Assembly: GCA_964398295.1 (NCBI GenBank)
Contig: CAYNMW010000085.1
Span: 1-19,668, forward strand
DNA from: CALFUK01 sp964398295
GTDB taxonomy: Bacteria; Bacteroidota; Bacteroidia; Chitinophagales; Saprospiraceae
DNA: 19,668 bases
Direction of reading: 5' to 3'
The notes under the pieces are model-generated. The model was not told the DNA's origin. It was given only the letters and a program-made list of their open reading frames with translations, and did not search any database. Of the stretch, positions 7,637 to 15,181 are shown in pieces. The translations under genes were made by a program, and so were the position numbers. Every line of letters begins with the position of its first letter. Within the stretch, counting starts at the first letter, position 1.

Positions 7637-10477
7637 TTAATTAAAACCCCTTCTTACTTTTATATTCTGTTGAGATTGTAACCCGTTAATGCTATAAGTA
7701 ACACTCAAAAGGACATATCTGCCTAGAGTCTGTGTCGTAGCTTGACTTATTCCATTATTAGATGCGCCTTGATTGAAACCACGGTTCTCATTAAAGGCAT
7801 CATAAATTGACAATCGAACTTCAGCATTATTCTGCTTCAAAAACTGTTTATAAATTGATGCATTTAAAATTGGTATATCTTCATTTGCACTAAATCGATC
7901 ATTACGATATTGATTATATCTGAAATTTGAATTGAAGTAAAACCCAGCAACCAGTTTCGTATCAAATTGAGCACCAAGCACCAGATTTCTAGTTTGTTGA
8001 TTTTGGTTTGTGTTTATATCATATTCAGTGTTCGACATGGCATAACTTCCATTTACATAAATGGCTATTTCATCAAATGGGGTAATATTGAGCTTTAAGG
8101 AAGGTGCAAAAGATGTAGTCATTGTCGTATTTAAAAAGTCGTTAACTAAAGTTGGTCTTTCATTAATTCTTGAATTAAATCCTATTTGAGAAGTTAGTTT
8201 TCCTCTAACAATAGGGAGATTAAGATTGGTCGACAAATTACCATTAAAACCACCATTCAAATTTACGGGCTGATATGTTGTAATCAAATTCTCATCAACA
8301 GTTTCAGACTGACTTATTCTATTGGCATAAAAATTATATGCGCTATGTACTGAAAAACGAATAGCTGAAGCTGGAAAAACCCTACTGAAGTTCGCTCTAA
8401 TTCCATTGATAATTTGAGGCGTTAAATTTGGGTTTCCTATCCGAATAAATAGTGGATTTGAATTATCAACAATTGCTTGTAAATCACCAATACTAGGTTC
8501 GGAAGCAGACCGATTAAAACTCAAATTTATGCGTGAGTTTCTTGCAGGTGAAAATTTAATCGAAATACTAGGGTTTACGTTTGTAAACGATTTGTCGACA
8601 ACACCATTAAACGTACCTCCTATGCTGCTAAAGTCACCTCCAAGATCAAAGATTTGATACGCCAACCCTGCTGTGACATTAAATCCATAAAATGAATATC
8701 TGAGGGAACTCCCTATTTTGTTAAAGAGAATTGTATTCTCATAAGTCCGGCTAAGATCATCATTGACAAATTCTTCGTTATCAACCAAATCAAAAACATC
8801 TCTTAAACCATTCTCTAATCGGTTACTAAAACTGTAGAAAGTCTGAATGAAGAATTTGCTAGAAAGTGGTTCGACATATTTCACACTCGCCGTGAGATTC
8901 TTTTTATCTGCAACATTAATGTTGTTTTGGTCAAGTCTTTCTTGAAATTCTTGTGTTCCTGGAGTGGCAAAAAAATCTGTTATCGATAATTGGTTTGAGA
9001 AATCATCTAATTCGTTGTATACATATGATGCATTCAACGCTAAACTTCTACCCTTCTTTTCAAATTTCTTTCTAAAGATGACACTTCCATTTAGCAAAAG
9101 TCCGTCTGTTGTTTTTTGATTATCGTATTGACTTTCACTTGTTAAAATGCCATCACGTAATAATGTGGAAATCCCAAATGTTACATTATCTTGATTTGAT
9201 AACAGACCACCAAGCTTTACATTGATCGTATGGAGAGAATCAATTTTTTGTACAACATGAAGTTCTATTTGATGTCCTTTAGAGCCATTGTCATTTGAAG
9301 ACGAAGCAGTACCTTCTTGAACGAAATCCTGGAAGAATCGATCTTGAACAGCATTGGATTCTGCAAATAAATCTGTTTGGTTGTAGTAATACAGACCGCT
9401 AAGCTTCAATTTGTTGTGCTCATAATTAAAATTAAAGCCTCCGTTATAATATTCAGGAAAGCCTCCACCTCCACCAGCAAAAAAAATGTCCTGCACACCT
9501 GACTCTGCATTGCCTCCTCGAGCTCCAAGCCTATTGCTCCTCCTTCCAGAACCAATACCAGAAATCGTATTTTTACTAAAAACCCTAGAGCCATTCCATG
9601 ACAATCCATTATTTCCTGTATTATTTCCTACACCGATAAGACTATACTGGAATTTATCATTGAAGCGATTATAGTTTCCTTTTAATTCTGCTCGACTGTC
9701 ACTACCTCCAGCGGCAATAAAACGACCAAATCCCCCACCTTTGAATTCTTCCTTTAGTTCAAGGTTCACCGTCCTATCCAAGGTCTCTGGAACACTACCT
9801 GCAATTTCTTCCTCTTCCTCTTTTTTATCAAACACCTGAACTTTAGAAATGCTTTCAGCTGGAAGAATTTGAGTTGCAGCCTTCGAATCATCTCCAAAAA
9901 ATGATTTTCCGTCCACCGTAACGTTGGACACATTCTTTCCATCTGATCGAATTGAACCATCTATATCCACTTCGATGCCAGGAAGTCTTTTTAGCAATTC
10001 TTCAACAGAAGATCCCACAGTTACTTTGAATGTTGTCGCATCATATTCGATGGTATCTCCTCTCATTTTAATCTGGGGCTTTGCACCTTTGATCACTACC
10101 TCCGCTAGTTCTGTTGCACTCTCTATCATTTGCAACACCCCTAAATTGACAGTCCCTCCTTGCATTGTATTTGCTTGTACATGAAGAGGGATATAACCGA
10201 GATAAGTAGTCTTCACCAGATAATTACCGGGATCTACATCTTTGAATTTGAATGATCCGTCTATTGCAGATCTTGTAAAATCTGAAACTGTTGAATCGGA
10301 TTCCTCTAGTAAGAGTACAGTAGCATGAATGAGTGGATTTGATAAGCTATCTTCTAGAATTCCTTTTATTTTACTTTTTTTTTGAGCCATTCCAGAAAAA
10401 GAAACCATCAAACCAAACGTGATCCACATCAGTTTTAGTGAATGAAGTTTGATTCTATTTATGAGTGGATTCTCCAT
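7637..10477 (-). CDS. Outer-membrane beta-barrel protein, OMP_b-brl_3 / TonB-receptor-like
   Basis: A 946-residue outer-membrane protein. The signal peptide ends near FSGMAQ (residue 32). A carboxypeptidase-regulatory-like domain follows (about 36-115, IKGILEDSLSNPLIHATV, SAIDGSFKFKDVDPGNY). The plug-like segment (about 125-245) has the hallmarks of this subfamily: RGDTIEYDA, VEELLKRLPGIEVD, VDGKSFFGDD and LPAESISKVQVFDKK. It is followed by an acidic run KKEEEEE and a large barrel rich in aromatic/Asn strands, with a Gly-rich loop (FFAGGGGGFPEYYNGG). The C-terminus VRRGFN lacks the usual terminal aromatic. ATG start at 10477. Such proteins are abundant in Bacteroidota and are generally of unknown substrate. 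The gene meets the upstream receptor gene tail to tail with 12 bp between the stop codons, so any terminator would have to lie within coding sequence. Whether it transports a ligand is not known. Confidence 0.9.
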   Translation of the reverse strand: MENPLINRIKLHSLKLMWITFGLMVSFSGMAQKKSKIKGILEDSLSNPLIHATVLLLEESDSTVSDFTRSAIDGSFKFKDVDPGNYLVKTTYLGYIPLHVQANTMQGGTVNLGVLQMIESATELAEVVIKGAKPQIKMRGDTIEYDATTFKVTVGSSVEELLKRLPGIEVDIDGSIRSDGKNVSNVTVDGKSFFGDDSKAATQILPAESISKVQVFDKKEEEEEIAGSVPETLDRTVNLELKEEFKGGGFGRFIAAGGSDSRAELKGNYNRFNDKFQYSLIGVGNNTGNNGLSWNGSRVFSKNTISGIGSGRRSNRLGARGGNAESGVQDIFFAGGGGGFPEYYNGGFNFNYEHNKLKLSGLYYYNQTDLFAESNAVQDRFFQDFVQEGTASSSNDNGSKGHQIELHVVQKIDSLHTINVKLGGLLSNQDNVTFGISTLLRDGILTSESQYDNQKTTDGLLLNGSVIFRKKFEKKGRSLALNASYVYNELDDFSNQLSITDFFATPGTQEFQERLDQNNINVADKKNLTASVKYVEPLSSKFFIQTFYSFSNRLENGLRDVFDLVDNEEFVNDDLSRTYENTILFNKIGSSLRYSFYGFNVTAGLAYQIFDLGGDFSSIGGTFNGVVDKSFTNVNPSISIKFSPARNSRINLSFNRSASEPSIGDLQAIVDNSNPLFIRIGNPNLTPQIINGIRANFSRVFPASAIRFSVHSAYNFYANRISQSETVDENLITTYQPVNLNGGFNGNLSTNLNLPIVRGKLTSQIGFNSRINERPTLVNDFLNTTMTTSFAPSLKLNITPFDEIAIYVNGSYAMSNTEYDINTNQNQQTRNLVLGAQFDTKLVAGFYFNSNFRYNQYRNDRFSANEDIPILNASIYKQFLKQNNAEVRLSIYDAFNENRGFNQGASNNGISQATTQTLGRYVLLSVTYSINGLQSQQNIKVRRGFN

Positions 10478-10626
10478 AACGATTGGCTGATCATTGAGAC
10501 AGCTTATTCATCATTTATGTGTCAATAGTTATTGAATGTAATACGAATTTTTCGTTGCGTGTTGTCTTTTGACAAACGACTTCAATTTCTATTTGAAAAA
10601 TTAGGAATAATTAATGTGTTGTCCTG

Positions 10627-11268
10627 TTAATGACCTGTTATTATTCTTTTGATATAGCTTTGAATCTTCCACTCATTAAATGCTAAAAGAATAAACGCAG
10701 AGCCCAACAGTATATTCCGGGAAAGTTCTACAGGTTCTATGTAGCTTGTCATGATTGTTCTTACTAAGATTATTTCAGCAATTATAATCGCCAAAGCCAT
10801 CAATATCATTCCAAGAGCCAGCCCCTTTAGTCGATCAAATTTTCGGTAAGAACTTAGACGTAAGACCTTCGAACAAAAACTCTTATATACCTTATTGTTT
10901 TTATCCATTTTGCACAACTCTAATAGGACATGTAAGGACTGTTCGAGTTGATTCGTATTATAATAGCAAGCAGCTTTACAAAACAAAAGTTGTTGATAAA
11001 TATCTTTACCATCAACTTCGATGATGTTTTCGCTTATGACTTTCTCAATTAGTGTATCTACTTGAGAAATATATTGATGATACCGCCCAACGTGAAAGAG
11101 TGATAAGGTGTAATCCAAATCAATATGCGTTTTGGCTTTATCATTCAAGCCTTGTATTTCCTGGTAATGAGATTCGTACCAATTGATCTTATCGGAATAC
11201 GATGTTTCAGCTATACTAAAGTAGTTTAGGTACAGTGGGGAATGATATGATAATTTCTGAATGGACAC
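10627..11268 (-). CDS. TPR-like protein with two C-terminal membrane helices
   Basis: A 213-residue protein I do not recognise by name. Residues 1-135 are helical and pattern like degenerate tetratricopeptide repeats (YTLSLFHVGRYHQYISQVDTL, then LLFCKAACYYNTNQLEQSLHVLLEL), which usually bind partner proteins. Two hydrophobic segments follow (about 148-170, GLALGMILMALAIIIAEIIL; and about 184-199, RNILLGSAFILLAFNEW), with a short basic tail. No signal peptide is seen, so the repeat part is probably cytoplasmic and tail-anchored. The start is GTG at 11268; an in-frame TAA lies six codons upstream and no ATG occurs before the repeats end. A TATTTTCG box (11296-11303, minus strand) 27 nt upstream may be its promoter. 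It lies between NAD kinase and the barrel gene, all on one strand, but the gap to each is large enough for independent units. Function unknown. Confidence 0.7.
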   Translation of the reverse strand: MSIQKLSYHSPLYLNYFSIAETSYSDKINWYESHYQEIQGLNDKAKTHIDLDYTLSLFHVGRYHQYISQVDTLIEKVISENIIEVDGKDIYQQLLFCKAACYYNTNQLEQSLHVLLELCKMDKNNKVYKSFCSKVLRLSSYRKFDRLKGLALGMILMALAIIIAEIILVRTIMTSYIEPVELSRNILLGSAFILLAFNEWKIQSYIKRIITGH

Positions 11269-11335
11269 TAATAATACAATCTCTTACTATATAGACGAAA
11301 ATAATACATAATATGTTTATGGGATGTTAAGTTTT

Positions 11336-12214
11336 TCAATTTCTTGAATCCCTTCCCCATGCCAACTTATTTCTAATCGTATCCAGAAATGAATTTTTAT
11401 CTAACCTGATTAACTGGGTGTTAAACTGGCACTTGGTCAATGATAGCTTATGATCCGTCGTAACCGTTTCATATCTGGAATCCAAGGTACACATAAAATT
11501 TTCTGTTCGCCCTTCAATTTCTAACCGAATTGTCGTGGAGTCTGATACAATCAATGGTCTCACATTCAAATTGTGAGGAGCAACTGGAGTGATAACGAAA
11601 TTTTGAGAATTTGGGTATACAATTGGTCCACCACAACTCAAGTTGTAACCAGTAGAGCCCGTTGGCGTTGATATGATGATACCGTCAGCCCAATACGAAT
11701 TCAGAAATTCATCACCAAGATAGGCATGAATCGTAACCATCGAACTCGTATCTCTCTTATGCAGTGTGAAATCATTAAGTGCAAAACAAGCTTCCTTAAA
11801 GATTGGGATGCTTGATTCGAGAGAAATCATGGAACGCTGCTCAATGCTATATTCCTTTTTAAACAATTGTTGCATAGCAGCATCTATGGCCGTTCTTTCT
11901 GTGCTTGCCAAAAATCCGAGCCTGCCTAAATTGATCCCTAATATTGGGGTAGATAATTCCTGAATCATAGTAGCCGCTGTCAGAATAGTGCCGTCTCCTC
12001 CCATCGAAATACACACATCAGGGTTAAATGCTTTTAATTCATCTGGTGTAGATATAATCAACTCCTCAGAGACCTGCAATCCTTGCTTTATAATCTCTTT
12101 CGCAAAGACGTCATTGATCTTATACGTTGATTCCTTTTTCAAGAAATCAAGCACTTTTTCAACGAAGGGTAAGTTAGTTTTGTCAAGGTACTTACCAAAT
12201 ACAAGTACATTCAT
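11336..12214 (-). CDS. nadK: NAD kinase
   Basis: Phosphorylates NAD+ to NADP+ using ATP or polyphosphate; the sole route to NADP in most bacteria and cytosolic. At 292 residues it has the normal length. Diagnostic motifs are visible: GGDGT at 72-76 with the catalytic Asp74, INLGRLGFLA shortly after, ALNDF (the NE/D motif of the family), and the glycine-rich YWADGIIISTPTGSTGYNLSCGGPIV block that forms the NAD site. ATG start at 12214 opens with MNVLVFGKY, typical of the Rossmann-like N-terminus. A TATCTTTA box sits only 4 nt before the ATG, suggesting a very short or absent leader. It is divergent from the riboswitch-controlled receptor gene. The call is secure. Confidence 0.97.
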   Translation of the reverse strand: MNVLVFGKYLDKTNLPFVEKVLDFLKKESTYKINDVFAKEIIKQGLQVSEELIISTPDELKAFNPDVCISMGGDGTILTAATMIQELSTPILGINLGRLGFLASTERTAIDAAMQQLFKKEYSIEQRSMISLESSIPIFKEACFALNDFTLHKRDTSSMVTIHAYLGDEFLNSYWADGIIISTPTGSTGYNLSCGGPIVYPNSQNFVITPVAPHNLNVRPLIVSDSTTIRLEIEGRTENFMCTLDSRYETVTTDHKLSLTKCQFNTQLIRLDKNSFLDTIRNKLAWGRDSRN

Positions 12215-12218
12215 GAAT

Positions 12219-12226
12219 TAAAGATA
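12219..12226 (-). promoter_or_regulatory. Possible -7 box for nadK, abutting the start codon
   Basis: TATCTTTA on the minus strand differs from the TAnnTTTG consensus at one position and ends 4 nt before the nadK ATG, so transcription would begin at or within the start codon. No clear -33 element. Confidence 0.35.
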
Positions 12227-12246
12227 GAGTTTGTGGCAGAATATTT

Positions 12247-12254
12247 TAGATTTG
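12247..12254 (+). promoter_or_regulatory. Bacteroidota-type -7 promoter box before the TPP riboswitch
   Basis: TAGATTTG matches TAnnTTTG exactly. It ends 5 nt before the first base of the riboswitch P1 stem, so the expected transcription start falls at the 5' edge of the aptamer. That positional fit supports both calls. A TTG at 12231-12233 is closer than the usual -33 spacing. Confidence 0.55.
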
Positions 12255-12259
12255 CGGTC

Positions 12260-12332
12260 TCATTTGGGGTGCCCAATAGGGCTGAGATTACACCCATTGA
12301 ACCTGGCCAGGTAATTCTGGGAAGGAAAATGA
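12260..12332 (+). ncRNA. TPP riboswitch (THI element)
   Basis: The aptamer can be traced base by base. P1 is TCATTT (12260-12265) with AAATGA (12327-12332). P2 is GGGTG (12267-12271) with CACCC (12291-12295). A minimal P3 is GCCC/GGGC with an AATA loop (12271-12282). The invariant CTGAGA, which contacts the pyrimidine of thiamine pyrophosphate, is at 12282-12287. The TGAACCTGG segment follows. P5 is CCAG/CTGG around GTAATT, and P4 is CCT with AGG, ending in GGGAAGGA. These match the established THI-box consensus. It leads into a TonB-dependent receptor 74 nt downstream, so it should repress the receptor when TPP is abundant. The expression platform (12333-12406) contains a hairpin but no run of T, so a classical terminator is not evident. 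Confidence 0.95.
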
Positions 12333-12343
12333 CCTCCACAGGT

Positions 12344-12364
12344 TGATGGTTTTACTAACTATCA
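12344..12364 (+). promoter_or_regulatory. Hairpin in the TPP riboswitch expression platform
   Basis: TGATGGTT (12344-12351) and AACTATCA (12357-12364) pair over 8 bp, including one G-T wobble, around a TTACT loop. A smaller ACCT/AGGT hairpin (12332-12343) precedes it and shares one base with P1. No U tract follows, so it is not a standard intrinsic terminator; it may mediate folding switches or protect the leader. Role inferred from position only. Confidence 0.35.
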
Positions 12365-12406
12365 GACTTATTACCCCATATAAGTTTGGTCAATATATTG
12401 TTGAAA

Positions 12407-14839
12407 ATGGCTAAATCCATCTCCTTCTGTCTATTTTTCTTGATCACATTTCAATTATCTGCGCAGCATTCCTTTCAGGGAACAGTGAAAGATGCTGAAG
12501 GATTGCCACTTGCTGGTGCGCTTGTTTTTTTAGGCAACACAGATCGCACTGCAGTGACTGATCTGGATGGTCAGTTCTTTTTCCAAAATCTTGAAAATGG
12601 GAAACATCCTATTCGCATCGAATATCTTGGTTTTGAAGATTTACAATCAACAGTCAATATTCCATCAAATGGAATAACACATTTTAATCTAAACAATACA
12701 AGTGTCTATGTCGATCAGGTCAATATCATTGCGAATCGATTGACTAAATCTTCTCCTTTTAGTTACGAAGAAGTTGTCAAAGAAGACATTCGGGTAAAAA
12801 ACCTTGTTCAGGATGTTCCATTCTTACTGGAACACACGCCTTCCATAGTTGTCACATCCGATGCTGGAGCTGGGGTTGGTTACACAGGATTGCGGCTAAG
12901 GGGTTCAGATGCGACAAGGATCAATGTCACGATTAATGGTGTCCCACTCAATGACTCTGAAAGTCAAGGCGTCTTTTGGGTCGATTTACCAGACTTTGGT
13001 AGTTCCGTAGAGAATGTCCAAATCCAACGAGGTGTAGGATCTTCAACGAACGGTGCTGCATCATTTGGAGGTACTGTTGCGCTGAATACCAATCAAAGTA
13101 GAATGGATAGATACGGTAAAATCTCAGGAGGATACGGCTCATTTAATACCAACAAACTTTCTGTAGAAGGAGGAACGGGTTTAATCAATAATACCTTTGT
13201 CGTTGAAGGTCGATATTCGATGATTAACTCAGATGGCTTTGTTGATCGTGCAACATCTGACTTGGACTCCTGGGCAATTTCTGCAGCAGCAATTGGTGAT
13301 AAATCTTCCCTTCGATTTAATGTGTTTTCTGGGGATGAACGAACCTATCAATCTTGGTGGGGTGTACCGCAGGCAAGATTTGAAGGCGATGAAGATGCCT
13401 TGCTTACGCATTATTTTAATAATCTAGGCGTAACATATAACACACGTGCAGACTCTCTCAATTTATTTGATTCAGACGAAAGCTACAATTATTATTTATA
13501 TGAAGATCAAGTTGATGATTATGGACAAGATCATGTGCAACTGATTTATAATCAGTCTTTAAACTCAAGGACCACATTTAATACAACATTGCACTATACA
13601 AAAGGGCAGGGCTTTTTTGAAGAATTTCGTTTTCAAGATGATTTAATTGAATATGGAATTGAAGGACAGGGAGAAACTTCTGATTTGGTCAGACGACGGT
13701 GGTTAGACAATGATTTTTACGGCATCATTTCAAACATAAATTATCAGTTAAATGACAAAGCCGATTTTCTTGGAGGATTTGGTTTAAACAGATATGTTGG
13801 TGATCATTTTGGAGAAGTTATTCAAGTTGGCAATATACCTTCATTTGAGACACAAGAACCCTATTATTTTAGTGATGCCGTTAAGACTGATTTTAATGTT
13901 TATGGTAAATTAAATTATCAACTCAATGAATCTTTATTGTTTTTTGGAGATTTACAATTGCGCACAATTGCCTATGCAACAGAAGGAGTAGATAATGATC
14001 TTGTGCCTATTGATGTTGATGAGAATTATACCTTTTTCAATCCAAAGTTTGGCCTTACGTATCAGCTTGATCAGCAAAATCAATTCTATGTTTCGTACGC
14101 TCGTGCCAATAGAGAGCCCGTGCGTTCAGATTTTATTGATGCTATCGGTACAGAAATTCCTAGAGCAGAAACATTAAATGATATCGAACTTGGGTTTAGA
14201 TCAATAAGTCAGCACTTGTCATTCGAGGCAAACTTATATTATATGTTGTATGATGATCAACTTGTCCTTACGGGTGCTGTAAATGATGTTGGTGGTGGTG
14301 TTCGGACGAATGTCGATAAGAGCTTCAGAAGAGGGATTGAGCTTTCGCTAAATTGGGCGCCGAGTCCGAAATGGCGTTGGTCACCTAATTTGACATTGAG
14401 TCAAAATAGAATTAGTGAATTCACTGACGTTGTCGTTGATTTTGCTGACTTTTCTTTAGTGGAAACAAATTTCTCAAATACGGATATTGCTTTTTCTCCC
14501 AGCATTATTGCCGCTAGTCGATTACACTATTCTCCAATTTCGAATTTGTCTGTTGGTCTACAAACGAAATATGTAGGTGATCAATTTCTAGATAATACGT
14601 CTAATGAAGCACGACAATTAGATGCTTATTTTGTGAATGATTTAATTGTTGATTATTCTCTGGGTAATGTTATAGGAAAAGAAATTGCAGTAAAATTACT
14701 CGTCAATAATTTACTGAATGAAAATTATGCTTCCAATGGTTACACGTTCAGTTATATTTTTGGTGATTTGATAACGGAAAATTTTGTATATCCTCAGGCG
14801 GGGACGCATGTGGTGTTGGGGTTGAGTGTGGAGTTTTAA
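12407..14839 (+). CDS. TonB-dependent receptor, probable thiamine / thiamine-phosphate transporter
   Basis: Outer-membrane receptor of 810 residues. In order: a signal peptide (MAKSISFCLFFLITFQLSAQ), a carboxypeptidase-regulatory-like domain (about 22-95, FQGTVKDAEGLPLAGALVFL, DLDGQFFFQNLENG), a plug (about 120-230, LLEHTPSIVVTSDAGAGVGY, LRLRGSDATRINVTINGVPL, VQIQRGVGSSTNGAASFGG) and a barrel finishing in THVVLGLSVEF with a terminal Phe. Substrate is inferred from the TPP riboswitch in its leader; receptors under THI elements in Bacteroidota are established candidates for thiamine uptake. The frame runs seven codons upstream to a TTG at 12386, but the ATG at 12407 begins directly at the signal peptide. 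No thiamine biosynthesis gene, inner-membrane thiamine permease or kinase is adjacent, so the gene stands alone. It is divergent from nadK. Family is certain; ligand is probable. Confidence 0.93.
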   Translation: MAKSISFCLFFLITFQLSAQHSFQGTVKDAEGLPLAGALVFLGNTDRTAVTDLDGQFFFQNLENGKHPIRIEYLGFEDLQSTVNIPSNGITHFNLNNTSVYVDQVNIIANRLTKSSPFSYEEVVKEDIRVKNLVQDVPFLLEHTPSIVVTSDAGAGVGYTGLRLRGSDATRINVTINGVPLNDSESQGVFWVDLPDFGSSVENVQIQRGVGSSTNGAASFGGTVALNTNQSRMDRYGKISGGYGSFNTNKLSVEGGTGLINNTFVVEGRYSMINSDGFVDRATSDLDSWAISAAAIGDKSSLRFNVFSGDERTYQSWWGVPQARFEGDEDALLTHYFNNLGVTYNTRADSLNLFDSDESYNYYLYEDQVDDYGQDHVQLIYNQSLNSRTTFNTTLHYTKGQGFFEEFRFQDDLIEYGIEGQGETSDLVRRRWLDNDFYGIISNINYQLNDKADFLGGFGLNRYVGDHFGEVIQVGNIPSFETQEPYYFSDAVKTDFNVYGKLNYQLNESLLFFGDLQLRTIAYATEGVDNDLVPIDVDENYTFFNPKFGLTYQLDQQNQFYVSYARANREPVRSDFIDAIGTEIPRAETLNDIELGFRSISQHLSFEANLYYMLYDDQLVLTGAVNDVGGGVRTNVDKSFRRGIELSLNWAPSPKWRWSPNLTLSQNRISEFTDVVVDFADFSLVETNFSNTDIAFSPSIIAASRLHYSPISNLSVGLQTKYVGDQFLDNTSNEARQLDAYFVNDLIVDYSLGNVIGKEIAVKLLVNNLLNENYASNGYTFSYIFGDLITENFVYPQAGTHVVLGLSVEF

Positions 14840-15181
14840 TTGCAAAGAGGTGGAAATGTAATGAAGCTTGATTTCCGCTACTGTTAATGATATTCATTTA
14901 TGGTGAGCTGACTTAGTATTACCTGTCGTGACTTAGCTCGAACACAATTTATGGTTTATTTCCTCTCTAAGAAAACAAGTATGAGCTTCGAGGTCGAGGA
15001 GGAAAATTTATCCATACTCTATTTTGATAATTCCCAAATACAATGGATTGGGCAGTTTTATTTTTAGAGGAACCACTTGGACTTAATAGAATGGAGTTGC
15101 ATCATTTAAATTGAATGAACAACTGTGATATCTCTATTAAGTTTCTAATATTAAGTTCAATTTCACTAACTTAATATTGCT
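14840..15181. other. 342-bp intergenic stretch without a convincing gene
   Basis: Between the thiamine receptor and the ThuA-like gene. It holds a short GACTTAG direct repeat (near 14910 and 14930) flanked by GAGCT/AGCTC, and a 38-codon open frame starting at the ATG at 14951 that has no clear coding signature. The right end carries the promoter-like box described separately. No RNA gene, strong terminator or insertion-element end was seen. Confidence 0.5.
15172..15179 (+). promoter_or_regulatory. Possible -7 box abutting the ThuA-like gene
   Basis: TAATATTG differs from TAnnTTTG at one position and ends 2 nt before the ATG at 15182. If used, the mRNA would be leaderless. No TTG at the -33 position. 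Confidence 0.3.

Noticed and set aside
9924..10184. 86-codon plus-strand frame opposite the plug of the OMP_b-brl_3 protein
   Set aside because: Lies wholly antisense to conserved coding sequence, so it is a shadow frame.
10558..10579. Bulged hairpin (TTGTC / GACAA) between the TPR-like gene and the barrel gene
   Set aside because: The stem is short with no T run on the transcribed strand; could be a terminator for the TPR-like gene but not supportable.
4844..14839. Idea that the three outer-membrane receptors form a nutrient-uptake or polysaccharide-utilisation locus
   Set aside because: No SusD-like partner, no hydrolases and no shared strand or operon; NAD kinase and a TPR-like gene intervene.
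14951..15067. 38-codon open frame in the gap before the ThuA-like gene
   Set aside because: Short, no recognisable domain, signal peptide or promoter box, and no neighbouring gene suggests a partner; likely chance.
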